From Sisyra terminalis (taxonomy: Eukaryota; Arthropoda; Insecta; Neuroptera; Sisyridae), in NCBI GenBank assembly GCA_958496175.1, contig OY292278.1, positions 2,542,001 to 2,606,000 on the forward strand: DNA of 64,000 nucleotides. Direction: 5' to 3'. Positions 1-12,168 of the stretch are shown here, in pieces. The notes beneath the pieces were generated by a model that was given only the letters and a program-made list of their open reading frames with translations, did no database searches and was not told where the DNA came from. The first letter of the stretch is position 1, and every line of letters starts with the position of its first letter. A program made the translations under genes and the position numbers.

Positions 1-3000
1 CCTTATTTCAGACGGAAAATGTCATATCCATTTACGGCTCTAAAACTTCCCGGTTTAAATTCCCAGCAAACTATCCCGATAAATTAATGTTTCTTTTTTT
101 GAGAACTTGGAGAAAGATTCAAACATTAATATTCAATCAGACTATAGCAAAAAAAACCATCCCTTATATCCGGTTTTTCCCATTTTAAATTGGCCTTGTT
201 TTAGCTTTGAAATGGAATTGTGGACGTCCTGTTACCCACAGGAAGAAAATTTCTTCCGATTGTAATTCAATAAAACGTCCCTTATCTTAATTTCTTGGGA
301 AAACTAGGCCTTATTTTGAAAAATCGGCCATTTAACTGGCCTTATTTCAGACGGAAAATGGCACATCAATTTACGGCTCTAAAACTTCCCGCTTTAAATT
401 CCCGGCAAACTATTTCAAAAATAAATGTTTCTTTTTTTGAGAACGTGGAGAAAGTTTCAAACATTAATATTCAATCAGACTATGGAAAAAAAAAAACCAT
501 CCCTTATATCCGGTTTTTCCCAATTTAAATTGGCCTTGTTTTAGCTTTGAAATGGAATTGTGGACGTCCTGTTACCCACAGGAAGAAAATTTCTTCCGAT
601 TGTAATTCAATAAAACGTCCCTTATCTTAATTTCTTGAGAAAACTAGGCCTTATTTTGAAAAATCGGCCATTAAAGTGGCCTTATTTCAGACGGAAAATG
701 TCATATCCATTTACGGCTCTAAAACTTCCCGGATTAAATTCCCGGCAAAGTATCCCGATACATTAATGTTTCTTTTTTTGAGAACTTGGAGAAAGATTCA
801 AACATTAATATTCAATCAGACTATAGCAAAAAAAAACCATCCCTTATATCCGGTTTTTCCCAATTTAAATTGGCCTTGTTTTAGCTTTGAAATGGAATTG
901 CGGACGTCCTGTTACCCACAGGAAGAAAATTTCTTCCGATTGTAATTCAATAAAACGTCCCTTATCTTAATTTCTTGAGAAAACTAGGCCTTATTTTGAA
1001 AAATCGGCCATTAAAGTGGCCTTATTTCAGACGGAAAATGTCATATCCATTTACGGCTCTAAAACTTCCCGGATTAAATTCCCGGCAAAGTATCCCGATA
1101 CATTAATGTTTATTTTTTTGAGAACGTGGAGAAAGATTCAAACATTAATATTCAATCAGACTATAGCAAAAAAAAACCATCCCTTATATCCGGTTTTTCC
1201 CAATTTAAATTGGCCTTGTTTTAGCTTTGAAATGGAATTGTGGACGTCCTGTTACCCACAGGAAGAAAATTTCTTCCGATTGTAATTCAATAAAACGTCC
1301 CTTATCATAATTTCTTGAGAAAACTAGGCCTTATTTAGAACAATCGGCCATTAAAGTGGCCTTATTTCAGACGGAAAATGTCATATCCATTTACGGCTCT
1401 AAAACTTCCCGGATTAAATTCCCGGCAAAGTATCCCGATACATTAATGTTTCTTTTTTTGAGAACTTGGAGAAAGATTCAAACATTAATATTCAATCAGA
1501 CTATAGCAAAAAAAAACCATCCCTTATATCCGGTTATTCCCAATTTAAATTGGCCTTGTTTTAGCTTTGAAATGGAATTGTGGACGTCCTGTTACCCACA
1601 GGAAGAAAATTTCTTCCGATTGTAATTCAATAAAACGTCCCTTATCTTAATTTCTTGAGAAAACTAGGCCTTATTTTGAAAAATCGGCCATTAAAGTGGC
1701 CTTATTTCAGACGGAAAATGTCATATCCATTTACGGCTCTAAAACTTCCCGGATTAAATTCCCGGCAAAGTATCCCGATACATTAATGTTTATTTTTTTG
1801 AGAACGTGGAGAAAGATTCAAACATTAATATTCAATCAGACTATAGCAAAAAAAAACCATCCCTTATATCCGGTTTTTCCCAATTTAAATTGGCCTTGTT
1901 TTAGCTTTGAAATGGAATTGTGGACGTCCTGTTACCCACAGGAAGAAAATTTCTTCCGATTGTAATTCAATAAAACGTCCCTTATCTTAATTTCTTGAGA
2001 AAACTAAGCCTTATTTTGAAAAATCGGCCATTAAAGTGGTCTTATTTCAGACGGAAAATGTCATATCCATTTACGGCTCTAAAACTTCCCGGATTAAATT
2101 CCCGGCAAAGTATCCCGATACATTAATGTTTCTTTTTTTGAGAACTTGGAGAAAGATTCAAACATTAATATTCAATCAGACTATAGCAAAAAAAAACCAT
2201 CCCTTATATCCGGTTATTCCCAATTTAAATTGGCCTTGTTTTAGCTTTGAAATGGAATTGTGGACGTCCTGTTACCCACAGGAAGAAAATTTCTTCCGAT
2301 TGTAATTCAATAAAACGTCCCTTATCTTAATTTCTTGAGAAAACTAGGCCTTATATTGAAAAATCGGCCATTAAAGTGGCCTTATTTCAGACGGAAAATG
2401 TCATATCCATTTACGGCTCTAAAACTTCCCGGATTAAATTCCCGGCAAAGTATCCCGATACATTAATGTTTCTTTTTTTGAGAACGTGGAGAAAGTTTCA
2501 AACATTAATATTCAATCAGACTATAGCAAAAAAAAAACCATCCCTTATATCCGGTTTTTCCCAATTTAAATTGGCCTTGTTTTAGCTTTGAAATGGAATT
2601 GTGGACGTCCTGTTACCCACAGGAAGAAAATTTCTTCCGATTGTAATTCAATAAAACGTCCCTTATCTTAATTTCTTGAGAAAACTAGGCCTTATTTTGA
2701 AAAATCGGCCATTAAAGTGGCCTTATTTCAGACGGAAAATGTCATATCCATTTACGGCTCTAAAACTTCCCGGATTAAATTCCCGGCAATGTATCCCGAT
2801 ACATTAATGTTTCTTTTTTTGAGAACGTGGAGAAAGATTCAAACATTAATATTCAATCAGACTATAGCAAAAAAAAACCATCCCTTATATCCGGTTTTTC
2901 CCAATTTAAATTGGCCTTGTTTTAGCTTTGAAATGGAATTGTGGACGTCCTGTTACCCACAGGAAGAAAATTTCTTCCGATTGTAATTCAATAAAACGTC

Positions 3001-4420
3001 CCTTATCTTAATTTCTTGAGAAAACTAGGCCTTATTTAGAACAATCGGCCATTAAAGTGGCCTTATTTCAGACGGAAAATGTCATATCCATTTACGGCTC
3101 TAAAACTTCCCGGTTTAAATTCCCTGCAAACTATCCCGATAAATTAATGTTTCTTTTTTTGAGAACTTATAGAAAGATTCAAACATTAATATTCAATCAG
3201 ACTATAGCAAAAAAAAACCATCCCTTATATCCGGTATTTCCCAATTTAAATTGGCCTTGTTTTAGCTTTGAAATGGAATTGTGGACGTCCTGTTACCCAC
3301 AGGAAGAAAATTTCTTCCGATTGTAATTCAATAAAACGTCCCTTATCTTAATTTCTTGGGAAAACTAGGCCTTATTTTGAAAAATCGGCCATTTAACTGG
3401 CCTTATTTCAGACGGAAAATGGCACATCAATTTACGGCTCTAAAACTTCCCGCTTTAAATTCCCGGCAAACTATTTCAAAAATAAATGTTTCTTTTTTTG
3501 AGAACGTGGAGAAAGTTTCAAACATTAATATTCAATCAGACTATGGAAAAAAAAAAACCATCCCTTATATCCGGTTTTTCCCAATTTAAATTGGCCTTGT
3601 TTTAGCTTTGAAATGGAATTGTGGACGTCCTGTTACCCACAGGAAGAAAATTTCTTCCGATTGTAATTCAATAAAACGTCCCTTATCTTAATTTCTTGAG
3701 AAAACTAGGCCTTATTTTGAAAAATCGGCCATTAAAGTGGCCTTATTTCAGACGGAAAATGTCATATCCATTTACGGCTCTAAAACTTCCCGGATTAAAT
3801 TCCCGGCAAAGTATCCCGATACATTAATGTTTCTTTTTTTGAGAACTTGGAGAAAGATTCAAACATTAATATTCAATCAGACTATAGCAAAAAAAAACCA
3901 TCCCTTATATCCGGTTTTTCCCAATTTAAATTGGCCTTGTTTTAGCTTTGAAATGGAATTGCGGACGTCCTGTTACCCACAGGAAGAAAATTTCTTCCGA
4001 TTGTAATTCAATAAAACGTCCCTTATCTTAATTTCTTGAGAAAACTAGGCCTTATTTTGAAAAATCGGCCATTAAAGTGGCCTTATTTCAGACGGAAAAT
4101 GTCATATCCATTTACGGCTCTAAAACTTCCCGGATTAAATTCCCGGCAAAGTATCCCGATACATTAATGTTTCTTTTTTTGAGAACTTGGAGAAAGATTC
4201 AAACATTAATATTCAATCAGACTATAGCAAAAAAAAACCATCCCTTATATCCGGTTTTTCCCAATTTAAATTGGCCTTGTTTTAGCTTTGAAATGGAATT
4301 GTGGACGTCCTGTTACCCACAGGAAGAAAATTTCATCCGATTGTAATTCAATAAAACGTCCCTTATCTTAATTTCTTGGGAAAACTAGGCCTTATTTTGA
4401 AAAATCGGCCATTAAAGTGG
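1..4420 (+). repeat. 13-monomer higher-order repeat unit, copy 1 (period 4420 bp)
   Basis: Base 1 onward matches base 4421 onward, including a rare variant monomer (TTCCCAGCAAACTATCCCG) and the variant beginning near 295, which has GGCACATC and TATTTCAAAAATAAATG and recurs at 4715. A third copy of that variant at 3356 shows a nested 3061 bp (9-monomer) duplication: 295 and 676 recur at 3356 and 3737. The order of single-base variants, for example TTATTCCC against TTTTTCCC, is preserved between copies, which shows block duplication and not independent mutation. Confidence 0.85.
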
Positions 4421-7400
4421 CCTTATTTCAGACGGAAAATGTCATATCCATTTACGGCTCTAAAACTTCCCGGTTTAAATTCCCAGCAAACTATCCCGAT
4501 AAATTAATGTTTCTTTTTTTGAGAACTTGGAGAAAGATTCAAACATTAATATTCAATCAGACTATAGCAAAAAAAACCATCCCTTATATCCGGTTTTTCC
4601 CAATTTAAATTGGCCTTGTTTTAGCTTTGAAATGGAATTGTGGACGTCCTGTTACCCACAGGAAGAAAATTTCTTCCGATTGTAATTCAATAAAACGTCC
4701 CTTATCTTAATTTCTTGGGAAAACTAGGCCTTATTTTGAAAAATCGGCCATTTAACTGGCCTTATTTCAGACGGAAAATGGCACATCAATTTACGGCTCT
4801 AAAACTTCCCGCTTTAAATTCCCGGCAAACTATTTCAAAAATAAATGTTTCTTTTTTTGAGAAAGTGGAGAAAGTTTCAAACATTAATATTCAATCAGAC
4901 TATGGAAAAAAAAAAAACCATCCCTTATATCCGGTTTTTCCCAATTTAAATTGGCCTTGTTTTAGCTTTGAAATGGAATTGTGGACGTCCTGTTACCCAC
5001 AGGAAGAAAATTTCTTCCGATTGTAATTCAATAAAACGTCCCTTATCTTAATTTCTTGAGAAAACTAGGCCTTATTTTGAAAAATCGGCCATTAAAGTGG
5101 CCTTATTTCAGACGGAAAATGTCATATCCATTTACGGCTCTAAAACTTCCCGGATTAAATTCCCGGCAAAGTATCCCGATACATTAATGTTTCTTTTTTT
5201 GAGAACTTGGAGAAAGATTCAAACATTAATATTCAATCAGACTATAGCAAAAAAAAACCATCCCTTATATCCGGTTTTTCCCAATTTAAATTGGCCTTGT
5301 TTTAGCTTTGAAATGGAATTGCGGACGTCCTGTTACCCACAGGAAGAAAATTTCTTCCGATTGTAATTCAATAAAACGTCCCTTATCTTAATTTCTTGAG
5401 AAAACTAGGCCTTATTTTGAAAAATCGGCCATTAAAGTGGCCTTATTTCAGACGGAAAATGTCATATCCATTTACGGCTCTAAAACTTCCCGGATTAAAT
5501 TCCCGGCAAAGTATCCCGATACATTAATGTTTATTTTTTTGAGAACGTGGAGAAAGATTCAAACATTAATATTCAATCAGACTATAGCAAAAAAAAACCA
5601 TCCCTTATATCCGGTTTTTCCCAATTTAAATTGGCCTTGTTTTAGCTTTGAAATGGAATTGTGGACGTCCTGTTACCCACAGGAAGAAAATTTCTTCCGA
5701 TTGTAATTCAATAAAACGTCCCTTATCATAATTTCTTGAGAAAACTAGGCCTTATTTAGAACAATCGGCCATTAAAGTGGCCTTATTTCAGACGGAAAAT
5801 GTCATATCCATTTACGGCTCTAAAACTTCCCGGATTAAATTCCCGGCAAAGTATCCCGATACATTAATGTTTCTTTTTTTGAGAACTTGGAGAAAGATTC
5901 AAACATTAATATTCAATCAGACTATAGCAAAAAAAAACCATCCCTTATATCCGGTTATTCCCAATTTAAATTGGCCTTGTTTTAGCTTTGAAATGGAATT
6001 GTGGACGTCCTGTTACCCACAGGAAGAAAATTTCTTCCGATTGTAATTCAATAAAACGTCCCTTATCTTAATTTCTTGAGAAAACTAAGCCTTATTTTGA
6101 AAAATCGGCCATTAAAGTGGCCTTATTTCAGACGGAAAATGTCATATCCATTTACGGCTCTAAAACTTCCCGGATTAAATTCCCGGCAAAGTATCCCGAT
6201 ACATTAATGTTTCTTTTTTTGAGAACTTGGAGAAAGATTCAAACATTAATATTCAATCAGACTATAGCAAAAAAAAACCATCCCTTATATCCGGTTATTC
6301 CCAATTTAAATTGGCCTTGTTTTAACTTTGAAATGGAATTGTGGACGTCCTGTTACCCACAGGAAGAAAATTTCTTCCGATTGTAATTCAATAAAACGTC
6401 CCTTATCTTAATTTCTTGAGAAAACTAGGCCTTATTTTGAAAAATCGGCCATTAAAGTGGCCTTATTTCAGACGGAAAATGTCATATCCATTTACGGCTC
6501 TAAAACTTCCCGGATTAAATTCCCGGCAAAGTATCCCGATACATTAATGTTTCTTTTTTTGAGAACGTGGAGAAAGTTTCAAACATTAATATTCAATCAG
6601 ACTATAGCAAAAAAAAAACCATCCCTTATATCCGGTTTTTCCCAATTTAAATTGGCCTTGTTTTAGCTTTGAAATGGAATTGTGGACGTCCTGTTACCCA
6701 CAGGAAGAAAATTTCTTCCGATTGTAATTCAATAAAACGTCCCTTATCTTAATTTCTTGAGAAAACTAGGCCTTATTTTGAAAAATCGGCCATTAAAGTG
6801 GCCTTATTTCAGACGGAAAATGTCATATCCATTTACGGCTCTAAAACTTCCCGGATTAAATTCCCGGCAATGTATCCCGATACATTAATGTTTCTTTTTT
6901 TGAGAACGTGGAGAAAGATTCAAACATTAATATTCAATCAGACTATAGCAAAAAAAAACCATCCCTTATATCCGGTTTTTCCCAATTTAAATTGGCCTTG
7001 TTTTAGCTTTGAAATGGAATTGTGGACGTCCTGTTACCCACAGGAAGAAAATTTCTTCCGATTGTAATTCAATAAAACGTCCCTTATCTTAATTTCTTGA
7101 GAAAACTAGGCCTTATTTAGAACAATCGGCCATTAAAGTGGCCTTATTTCAGACGGAAAATGTCATATCCATTTACGGCTCTAAAACTTCCCGGTTTAAA
7201 TTCCCTGCAAACTATCCCGATAAATTAATGTTTCTTTTTTTGAGAACTTATAGAAAGATTCAAACATTAATATTCAATCAGACTATAGCAAAAAAAAACC
7301 ATCCCTTATATCCGGTATTTCCCAATTTAAATTGGCCTTGTTTTAGCTTTGAAATGGAATTGTGGACGTCCTGTTACCCACAGGAAGAAAATTTCTTCCG

Positions 7401-7430
7401 ATTGTAATTCAATAAAACGTCCCTTATCTT
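4421..7430 (+). repeat. Higher-order repeat unit, copy 2, lacking one monomer
   Basis: This repeats the variant order of the block starting at base 1. Monomers at 5097, 5437 and 5777 match 676, 1016 and 1356 at an offset of 4421, while 6457, 6798 and 7138 match 2376, 2717 and 3057 at an offset of 4081. The change of 340 bp means exactly one monomer was lost here, or gained in copy 1, near 1700-2040. That is the signature of unequal exchange in register. Confidence 0.85.
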
Positions 7431-8900
7431 AATTTCTTGAGAAAACTAGGCCTTATTTTGAAAAATCGGCCATTAAAGTGGCCTTATTTCAGACGGAAAA
7501 TGTCATATCCATTTACGGCTCTAAAACTTCCCGGATTAAATTCCCGGCAAAGTATCCCGATACATTAATGTTTCTTTTTTTGAGAACGTGGAGAAAGATT
7601 CAAACATTAATATTCAATCAGACTATAGCAAAAAAAAACCATCCCTTATATCCGGTTTTTCCCAATTTAAATTGGCCTTGTTTTAGCTTTGAAATGGAAT
7701 TGTGGACGTCCTGTTACCCACAGGAAGAAAATTTCTTCCGATTGTAATTCAATAAAACGTCCCTTATCTTAATTTCTTGAGAAAACTAAGCCTTATTTTG
7801 AAAAATCGGCCATTAAAGTGGCCTTATTTCAGACGGAAAATGTCATATCCATTTACGGCTCTAAAACTTCCCGGATTAAATTCCCGGCAAAGTATCCCGA
7901 TACATTAATGTTTCTTTTTTTGAGAACTTGGAGAAAGATTCAAACATTAATATTCAATGAGACTATAGCAAAAAAAAACCATCCCTTATATCCGGTTTTT
8001 CCCAATTTAAATTGGCCTTGTTTTAGCTTTGAAATGGAATTGTGGACGTCCTGTTACCCACAGGAAGAAAATTTCTTCCGATTGTAATTCAATAAAACGT
8101 CCCTTATCTTAATTTCTTGGGAAAACTAGGCCTTATTTTGAAAAATCGGACATTAAAGTGGCCTTATTTCAGACGGAAAATGTCATATCCATTTACGGCT
8201 CTAAAACTTCCCGGTTTAAATTCCCAGCAAACTATCCCGATACATTAATGTTTCTTTTTTAGAGAACTTGGAGAAAGATTCAAACATTAATATTCAATCA
8301 GACTATAGCAAAAAAAAAACATCCCTTATATCCGGTTTTTCCCAATTTAAATTGGCCTTGTTTTAGCTTTGAAATGGAATTGTGGACGTCCTGTTACCCA
8401 CAGGAAGAAAATTTCTTCCGATTGTAATTCAATAAAACGTCCCTTATCTTAATTTCTTGGGAAAACTAGGCCTTATTATGAAAAATCGGCCATTAAAGTG
8501 GCCTTATTTCAGACGGAAAATGTCATATCCATTTACGGCTCTAAAACTTCCCGGTTTAAATTCCCAGCAAACTATCCCGATACATTAATGTTTCTTTTTT
8601 AGAGAACTTGGAGAAAGATTCAAACATTAATATTCAATCAGACTATAGCAAAAAAAAACCATCCCTTATATCCGGTTTTTCCCAATTTAAATTGGCCTTG
8701 TTTTAGCTTTGAAATGGAATTGTGGACGTCCTGTTACCCACAGGAAGAAAATTTCTTCCGATTGTAATTCAATAAAACGTCCCTTATCTTAATTTCTTGA
8801 GAAAACTAAGCCTTATTTTGAAAAATCGGCCATTAAAGTGGCCTTATTTCAGACGGAAAATGTCACATCTATTTAAGGCTCTAAAACTTCCGGGTTTAAA

Positions 8901-9420
8901 TTCCCGGCAAACTATCCCGCTAAATAATAATTCTTTTTATAAGAACGTGGAGTAAGATTCAAACATTAATATTCAATCAGACTATAGCAAAAGAAACGAT
9001 CCCTTATATCCGGTTTTTCCAAATTTCAATTGGCCTTGTTTTAACGTTGAAATGGAATTGTGGACGTCCTGTTACCCACAGGAAGAAAATTTCTTCACAT
9101 TGGATATCACTAGAAGGTCTTATATCTATTAAATATAAGGCTTTAAATATAAAACCGTTGAGAAAACTAGGCCTTATAATGAAAAGTCTGCTATTTAATA
9201 GACCTTATTTCGTACGAAAATTAACTCATTGTTTTACGTCTCCCTAACGTCCCGTTTTTAATTCCGGGGAAACTATTCCTTAAAAATAAAATGTTTTTCA
9301 TTAACATCGTTAAGGTTGATTCAAATCAAGTGCAGCGAAATAAACTATCCCTTATATCCTGTTGTTCCTTTTAAAAATTGTCCTTTTTGAAAGTTTGAAG
9401 TGGAATTTGAATTTGAAATT
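8901..9420 (+). repeat. Decayed satellite monomers at the array edge
   Basis: Satellite similarity continues but falls off toward the island. From 8930 the sequence carries TAAATAATAATTC in place of the usual TACATTAATGTTTC. From 9096 the order of satellite motifs (GAGAAAACTAGGCC, CCTTATTTC, AACGTCCCG, TATCCCTTATATCC, TTTGAAGTGGAATT) is still recognisable but with many substitutions and indels. Edge monomers that escape homogenisation are expected at satellite borders. The satellite trail ends where the foldback element at 9421 begins. Confidence 0.8.
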
Positions 9421-9572
9421 AGCTGTCAAATCACTACAGCTACCTGACAGCAAAACGCTGAACTATTGTGTATGACACGCTCACTTATTGTTAAAACAGA
9501 ATTGTTTTTTATCTTTGATAAAACTTAATAGTTCAGCTTTTTGCTGTCGGGAGACATCGTTGTGTGACAGCT
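9421..9572. mobile_element. 152 bp foldback MITE-like element
   Basis: Both ends carry imperfect terminal inverted repeats of about 46 bp. The left end (9421-9467) begins AGCTGTCA and contains GACAGCAAAACGCTGAACTATT; the right end (9527-9572), read in reverse complement, begins AGCTGTCA and contains GACAGCAAAAAGCTGAACTATT. The interior is about 60 bp, A/T-rich and without a reading frame, as in non-autonomous DNA transposons. No clear target-site duplication is visible (flanks AAATT and TATTA). The superfamily cannot be assigned. The element lies exactly where the decayed satellite ends. Confidence 0.65.
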
Positions 9573-9661
9573 TATTAATGCACATTAAATTAATGAAAAT
9601 ACCATTTAAAACGATCGATCCATGCTTAAATTGTGTTGACATGCATCTATAAGCTTCACTT

Positions 9662-9679
9662 TATCGATTTAAATCGATA
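9662..9679. repeat. 18 bp perfect palindrome
   Basis: TATCGATTTAAATCGATA reads identically on both strands. It lies about 90 bp beyond the MITE-like element. It could be a protein-binding dyad or chance in A/T-rich DNA; no function is assigned. Confidence 0.6.
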
Positions 9680-10205
9680 TTACAATCGTAAAATAATGCT
9701 CCGAGTAAAATGGAGTTCCTTAACCTCTTATTTTAGCATACAAACAAAACGCTAATTTCTCGAAAAGTGGACATTTATTTGAAATTCTAAGTTCATTTTC
9801 GGTTTTAATGCATCGCATATTATCTAAAAATCATACATTTCCTTAATTTTATTGGCAAGTATTGATTTTTAACTGCGGGTGTTTGGTCGTATATCAACAT
9901 GGGCAGTTTTAAAAATTGTTGTCTGTAACTTTGAACTAAACAAATAAATAGACAAATACAACAAAATATGAATAATTTATTTAAATAATTGAACAAGTTG
10001 TATGGATCCAGTAGTAGATATCGGTAGATCGGTACCTTCTCGTTCTCAATAAAGTTCATTAGATTGGCTTATTGGTAGTTATTTTTCCGGTGGTTGTTGT
10101 TGTTCTTGTTGGTTTTGGCACTAGTGTTGCTTGCTTCTAGTTATCCAGCTTCTTCATTCAATATAAATATCTAGTAGATATAAATATTTCTTGCTTTGCT
10201 CCTTC

Positions 10206-10637
10206 TTATTTCTTTATTGCCTTTATTTGATTCTTGAGCCAGACACCTTGCTTATTATATATAGCTATTCGGAGAATAAATTCTTGATGACTTTGCTTAT
10301 GATGATTCTGCAACGTTCGATTAATTATAATTTACTTCCACTTTTGCGGAAAGGGGCGCTTCAAATCCAATAAATCACCTGAAAAATAAAATTATATGAA
10401 TAAGAAAAGAACATTCTCTTCTTCTTAATCTTTAACATGGTTTCCAATAGATAGATATATGGAGATAAATTGATCAGAATCTGTTTCTGCTGGACGGTCC
10501 TTTTTCAGCGAACTCTTGTCCACGAGCTGTTCCAGCAGGTCGATAATTGCCTACGTTTCCTTTTCCCTTCTGGTCCCTGTGGTAGATATAGTGACGTGGG
10601 ATTAGGAATGTCCGAATACTCAATAATTCGTCCATTC
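10206..10637 (-). pseudogene. Possible degraded protein-coding remnant (acidic, BESS-like tail?)
   Basis: Read on the minus strand, the segment from 10636 down to about 10545 is open in one frame and ends in a basic stretch (GPEGKRKRRQ). A one-base frame change near 10545 leads into a 42-codon frame containing DLLEQLVDKSSLKKDR and ETDSDQFISIYLSIG, stopping at 10425-10427. The same frame continues after stops with DLLDLKRPFPQKWK (stop at 10332-10334) and a 38-codon stretch ending at 10206. A basic region followed by an acidic one and a hydrophobic helix-like tail resembles the C-terminal part of insect MADF/BESS-type proteins, including those encoded by PIF/Harbinger elements. That is inference from general pattern only. 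A 58 bp GT...TTTTATTTTTCAG segment (10436-10379) could be an intron. Frame breaks argue for a dead copy; chance open frames remain possible. Confidence 0.22.
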
Positions 10638-12081
10638 TACGTTAGCAAATAGAATCTCTGGACTGCTGCGGGTCTCTAACTTGGTTTAAGATGGAATCAT
10701 TTGATATTCCTACAATGAAAAGTCAAAGTTAAAACATAAATATACATGGGTAAGCATAACAATATAAGAACGTCTCGTACCTGCATTATATACTATTTGT
10801 AGTATAATAAATGAACGCTTAATCGAAATTTATGTTCAGTGTTCAAAGAATTCAAAATCCTCGTAAATCTATCTACATCATAGGTATTGTTGCACTATTA
10901 CTTTCATATCATGACTCGAAAAAAAAGGCGAGAAGAGCAACGTGCAAAAGTAAGAACCGAAGAGGATTTGGTGTGAAATCTGGTCCAGTTTTAGTCGTAA
11001 CGAGTTCGGTTGGTTGTCCAGTAGCAAAAAAGCTCACGTGACTACAGCAACTTGTTGTTCAAGTCGTGGACCATTCGGCATTCAGTGAATTAGAAACGAG
11101 AAAGCATCTTGAGTCTTCAAGGTACAAAAAGCTCTGCTTTACATGGCCAATGTAAACGTCTGCTTTCAATACGGACTGCCAAACAGCGGTGATTATTGGG
11201 ATAGCAGTTTTCAGTTGGAGTATTCAAATCATGTCATCCTTAAATTGATAAATTCATAACAAACTTTTCTTTTGTCGCTAAAATTTCAAATATATAGAAA
11301 CTAACTTACGTTCAAATCATCCTTGACTATTCAGATGAAAATTTCGACACTGCACCACTTCCCTCAACCTCGCACAGTCCATAAGTCGGTAGGTAGGTCC
11401 ATTTCCAATCTTCCAATGTACATATATTCTTTTCCAAGTCTAAGTGAATCTAAAAAACCAACAACAACAACAATTATACGTAGGTACATACCTATACTAT
11501 GTACGATTGATTAGGTAATAGTTGTTCATTAAAAACTACCAAGCTATAAAACTTACTTCTCATGTCTTCTTACCTATCAACTAAATAGGTCGGAAATCGC
11601 CTTTGAATTAAATAACTAACTTTTTCTTCACACTTTAGCTATCTATCCAGTCATCGATACATATAGCTAATACCTAAGCGATTATTAATTGATAGTTAAT
11701 GAGTTATTGACAAAAATTGAAGTAACACTTTGAGATTTGAATCTAAAAACTAGTGGCACATGGAAACGAGTCACAAATGTTCAAACACGATTTACCTACC
11801 AAATGCTATTGCAATTATTTTCACGATCATTATCTGTTTTGAAAATTACAATAATTCTAAATTAAATTAATGTAGTTATCACAGTATGCATGGGGTTGTA
11901 AATAATCTTGAAGGTTAGAGACAATTCGTTGACAATTCGTTGTGCAATGATATAATCCTATATTTTACCGTTAGAATTATTCACGGAGTCAGCGGGATTT
12001 CGGGGGACGGGTGGTGGTAAATGTTGGAAACGTATGTTTGTTTTCGTGATACTATTCACTTCTCTCTCTTACTTGTATCCG

Positions 12082-12168
12082 CAATGGCAACGCTTCGCGC
12101 TGTTCCCAACCAGTCACCCATCCAAATTCTAAACCGCGCTCTATGTTGCTTAACGTTTACTGATCGTC
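12082..12168 (-). pseudogene. 5S rRNA 3'-part fragment, inverted arm of palindrome 1
   Basis: On the minus strand this reads CGATCAGTAAACGTTAAGCA, then a CGCGGTTTAGAATTTGGATG core, GGTGACTGGTTGGGAACA and a GTTGCCATTG end. That is the order of 5S rRNA from about nt 38 to the 3' end, with the C-box region (GGATGGGTGACCGCTTGGGA in canonical form) lightly mutated. The stretch before the C box (GCGCGGTTTAGAATTTGG) is closer to canonical animal 5S than the matching part of the plus-strand arm, so the two arms have separate histories. The 5' third of 5S is absent, so this cannot make a normal 5S RNA. Confidence 0.75.

Larger units (their letters stand above)
1..8900 (+). repeat. Satellite array, subfamily A, 340 bp monomer (~26 copies)
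   Basis: Head-to-tail tandem array. The same landmark (GTGGCCTTATTTCAGACGG) recurs at 676, 1016, 1356, 1696, 2036, 2376, 2717, 3057, 3737, 4077 and so on to 8158, 8498 and 8838, giving a 340 bp period. Length differences come mainly from an A-run of 7-12 bases after GACTATAGC or GACTATGG. Each monomer contains a perfect 14 bp palindrome CCAATTTAAATTGG and a short hairpin CCTGT-TACCC-ACAGG. Monomers differ at only a few positions, which implies recent homogenisation. Subfamily A is marked by CGGATTAAATTCCCGGCAAAG and by AATCGGCCATTAAAGTGGCC. An open frame of about 89 codons repeats in each copy but starts with GTG and looks like a by-product of the repeat. Identification as satellite DNA is certain; a centromeric location is inference. 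Confidence 0.97.
9573..12080. other. Island 1, low-copy DNA with no recognised gene
   Basis: About 2.5 kb that does not resemble the satellite. Open frames of 60-79 codons occur on both strands but have no recognisable domain. Small structures seen: an 18 bp palindrome at 9662, a TTG/CAA-rich stretch near 10095-10120 and its complement near 11459-11475, several TAGGTA/TACCTA short motifs between 11390 and 11700, and a tandem pair of 11 bp repeats GACAATTCGTT at 11920-11941. A possible minus-strand coding remnant is listed separately. The whole segment recurs at +43540, so it is duplicated at least once within the window. Confidence 0.7.

Noticed and set aside
295..8087. Repeated open frames of 63-103 codons in the left array
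   Set aside because: They start with GTG or TTG, follow the 340 bp period, differ by frame breaks when the A-run changes length, and have no domain or signal. They are by-products of a homogenised repeat.
9421..9572. Assignment of the foldback element to a named transposon superfamily
   Set aside because: No convincing target-site duplication is visible and the termini alone (AGCTGTCA) are not diagnostic.
9820..10059. 79-codon minus-strand frame with a hydrophobic stretch (also 53360-53599)
   Set aside because: It has an ATG, but A/T-rich DNA gives such Ile/Leu/Phe-rich frames by chance. No homologue is recognised and no supporting signal is visible.
11042..11155. Open 37-codon stretch with protein-like composition
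   Set aside because: It is too short, lacks a start codon, and has no recognised motif or splice context.
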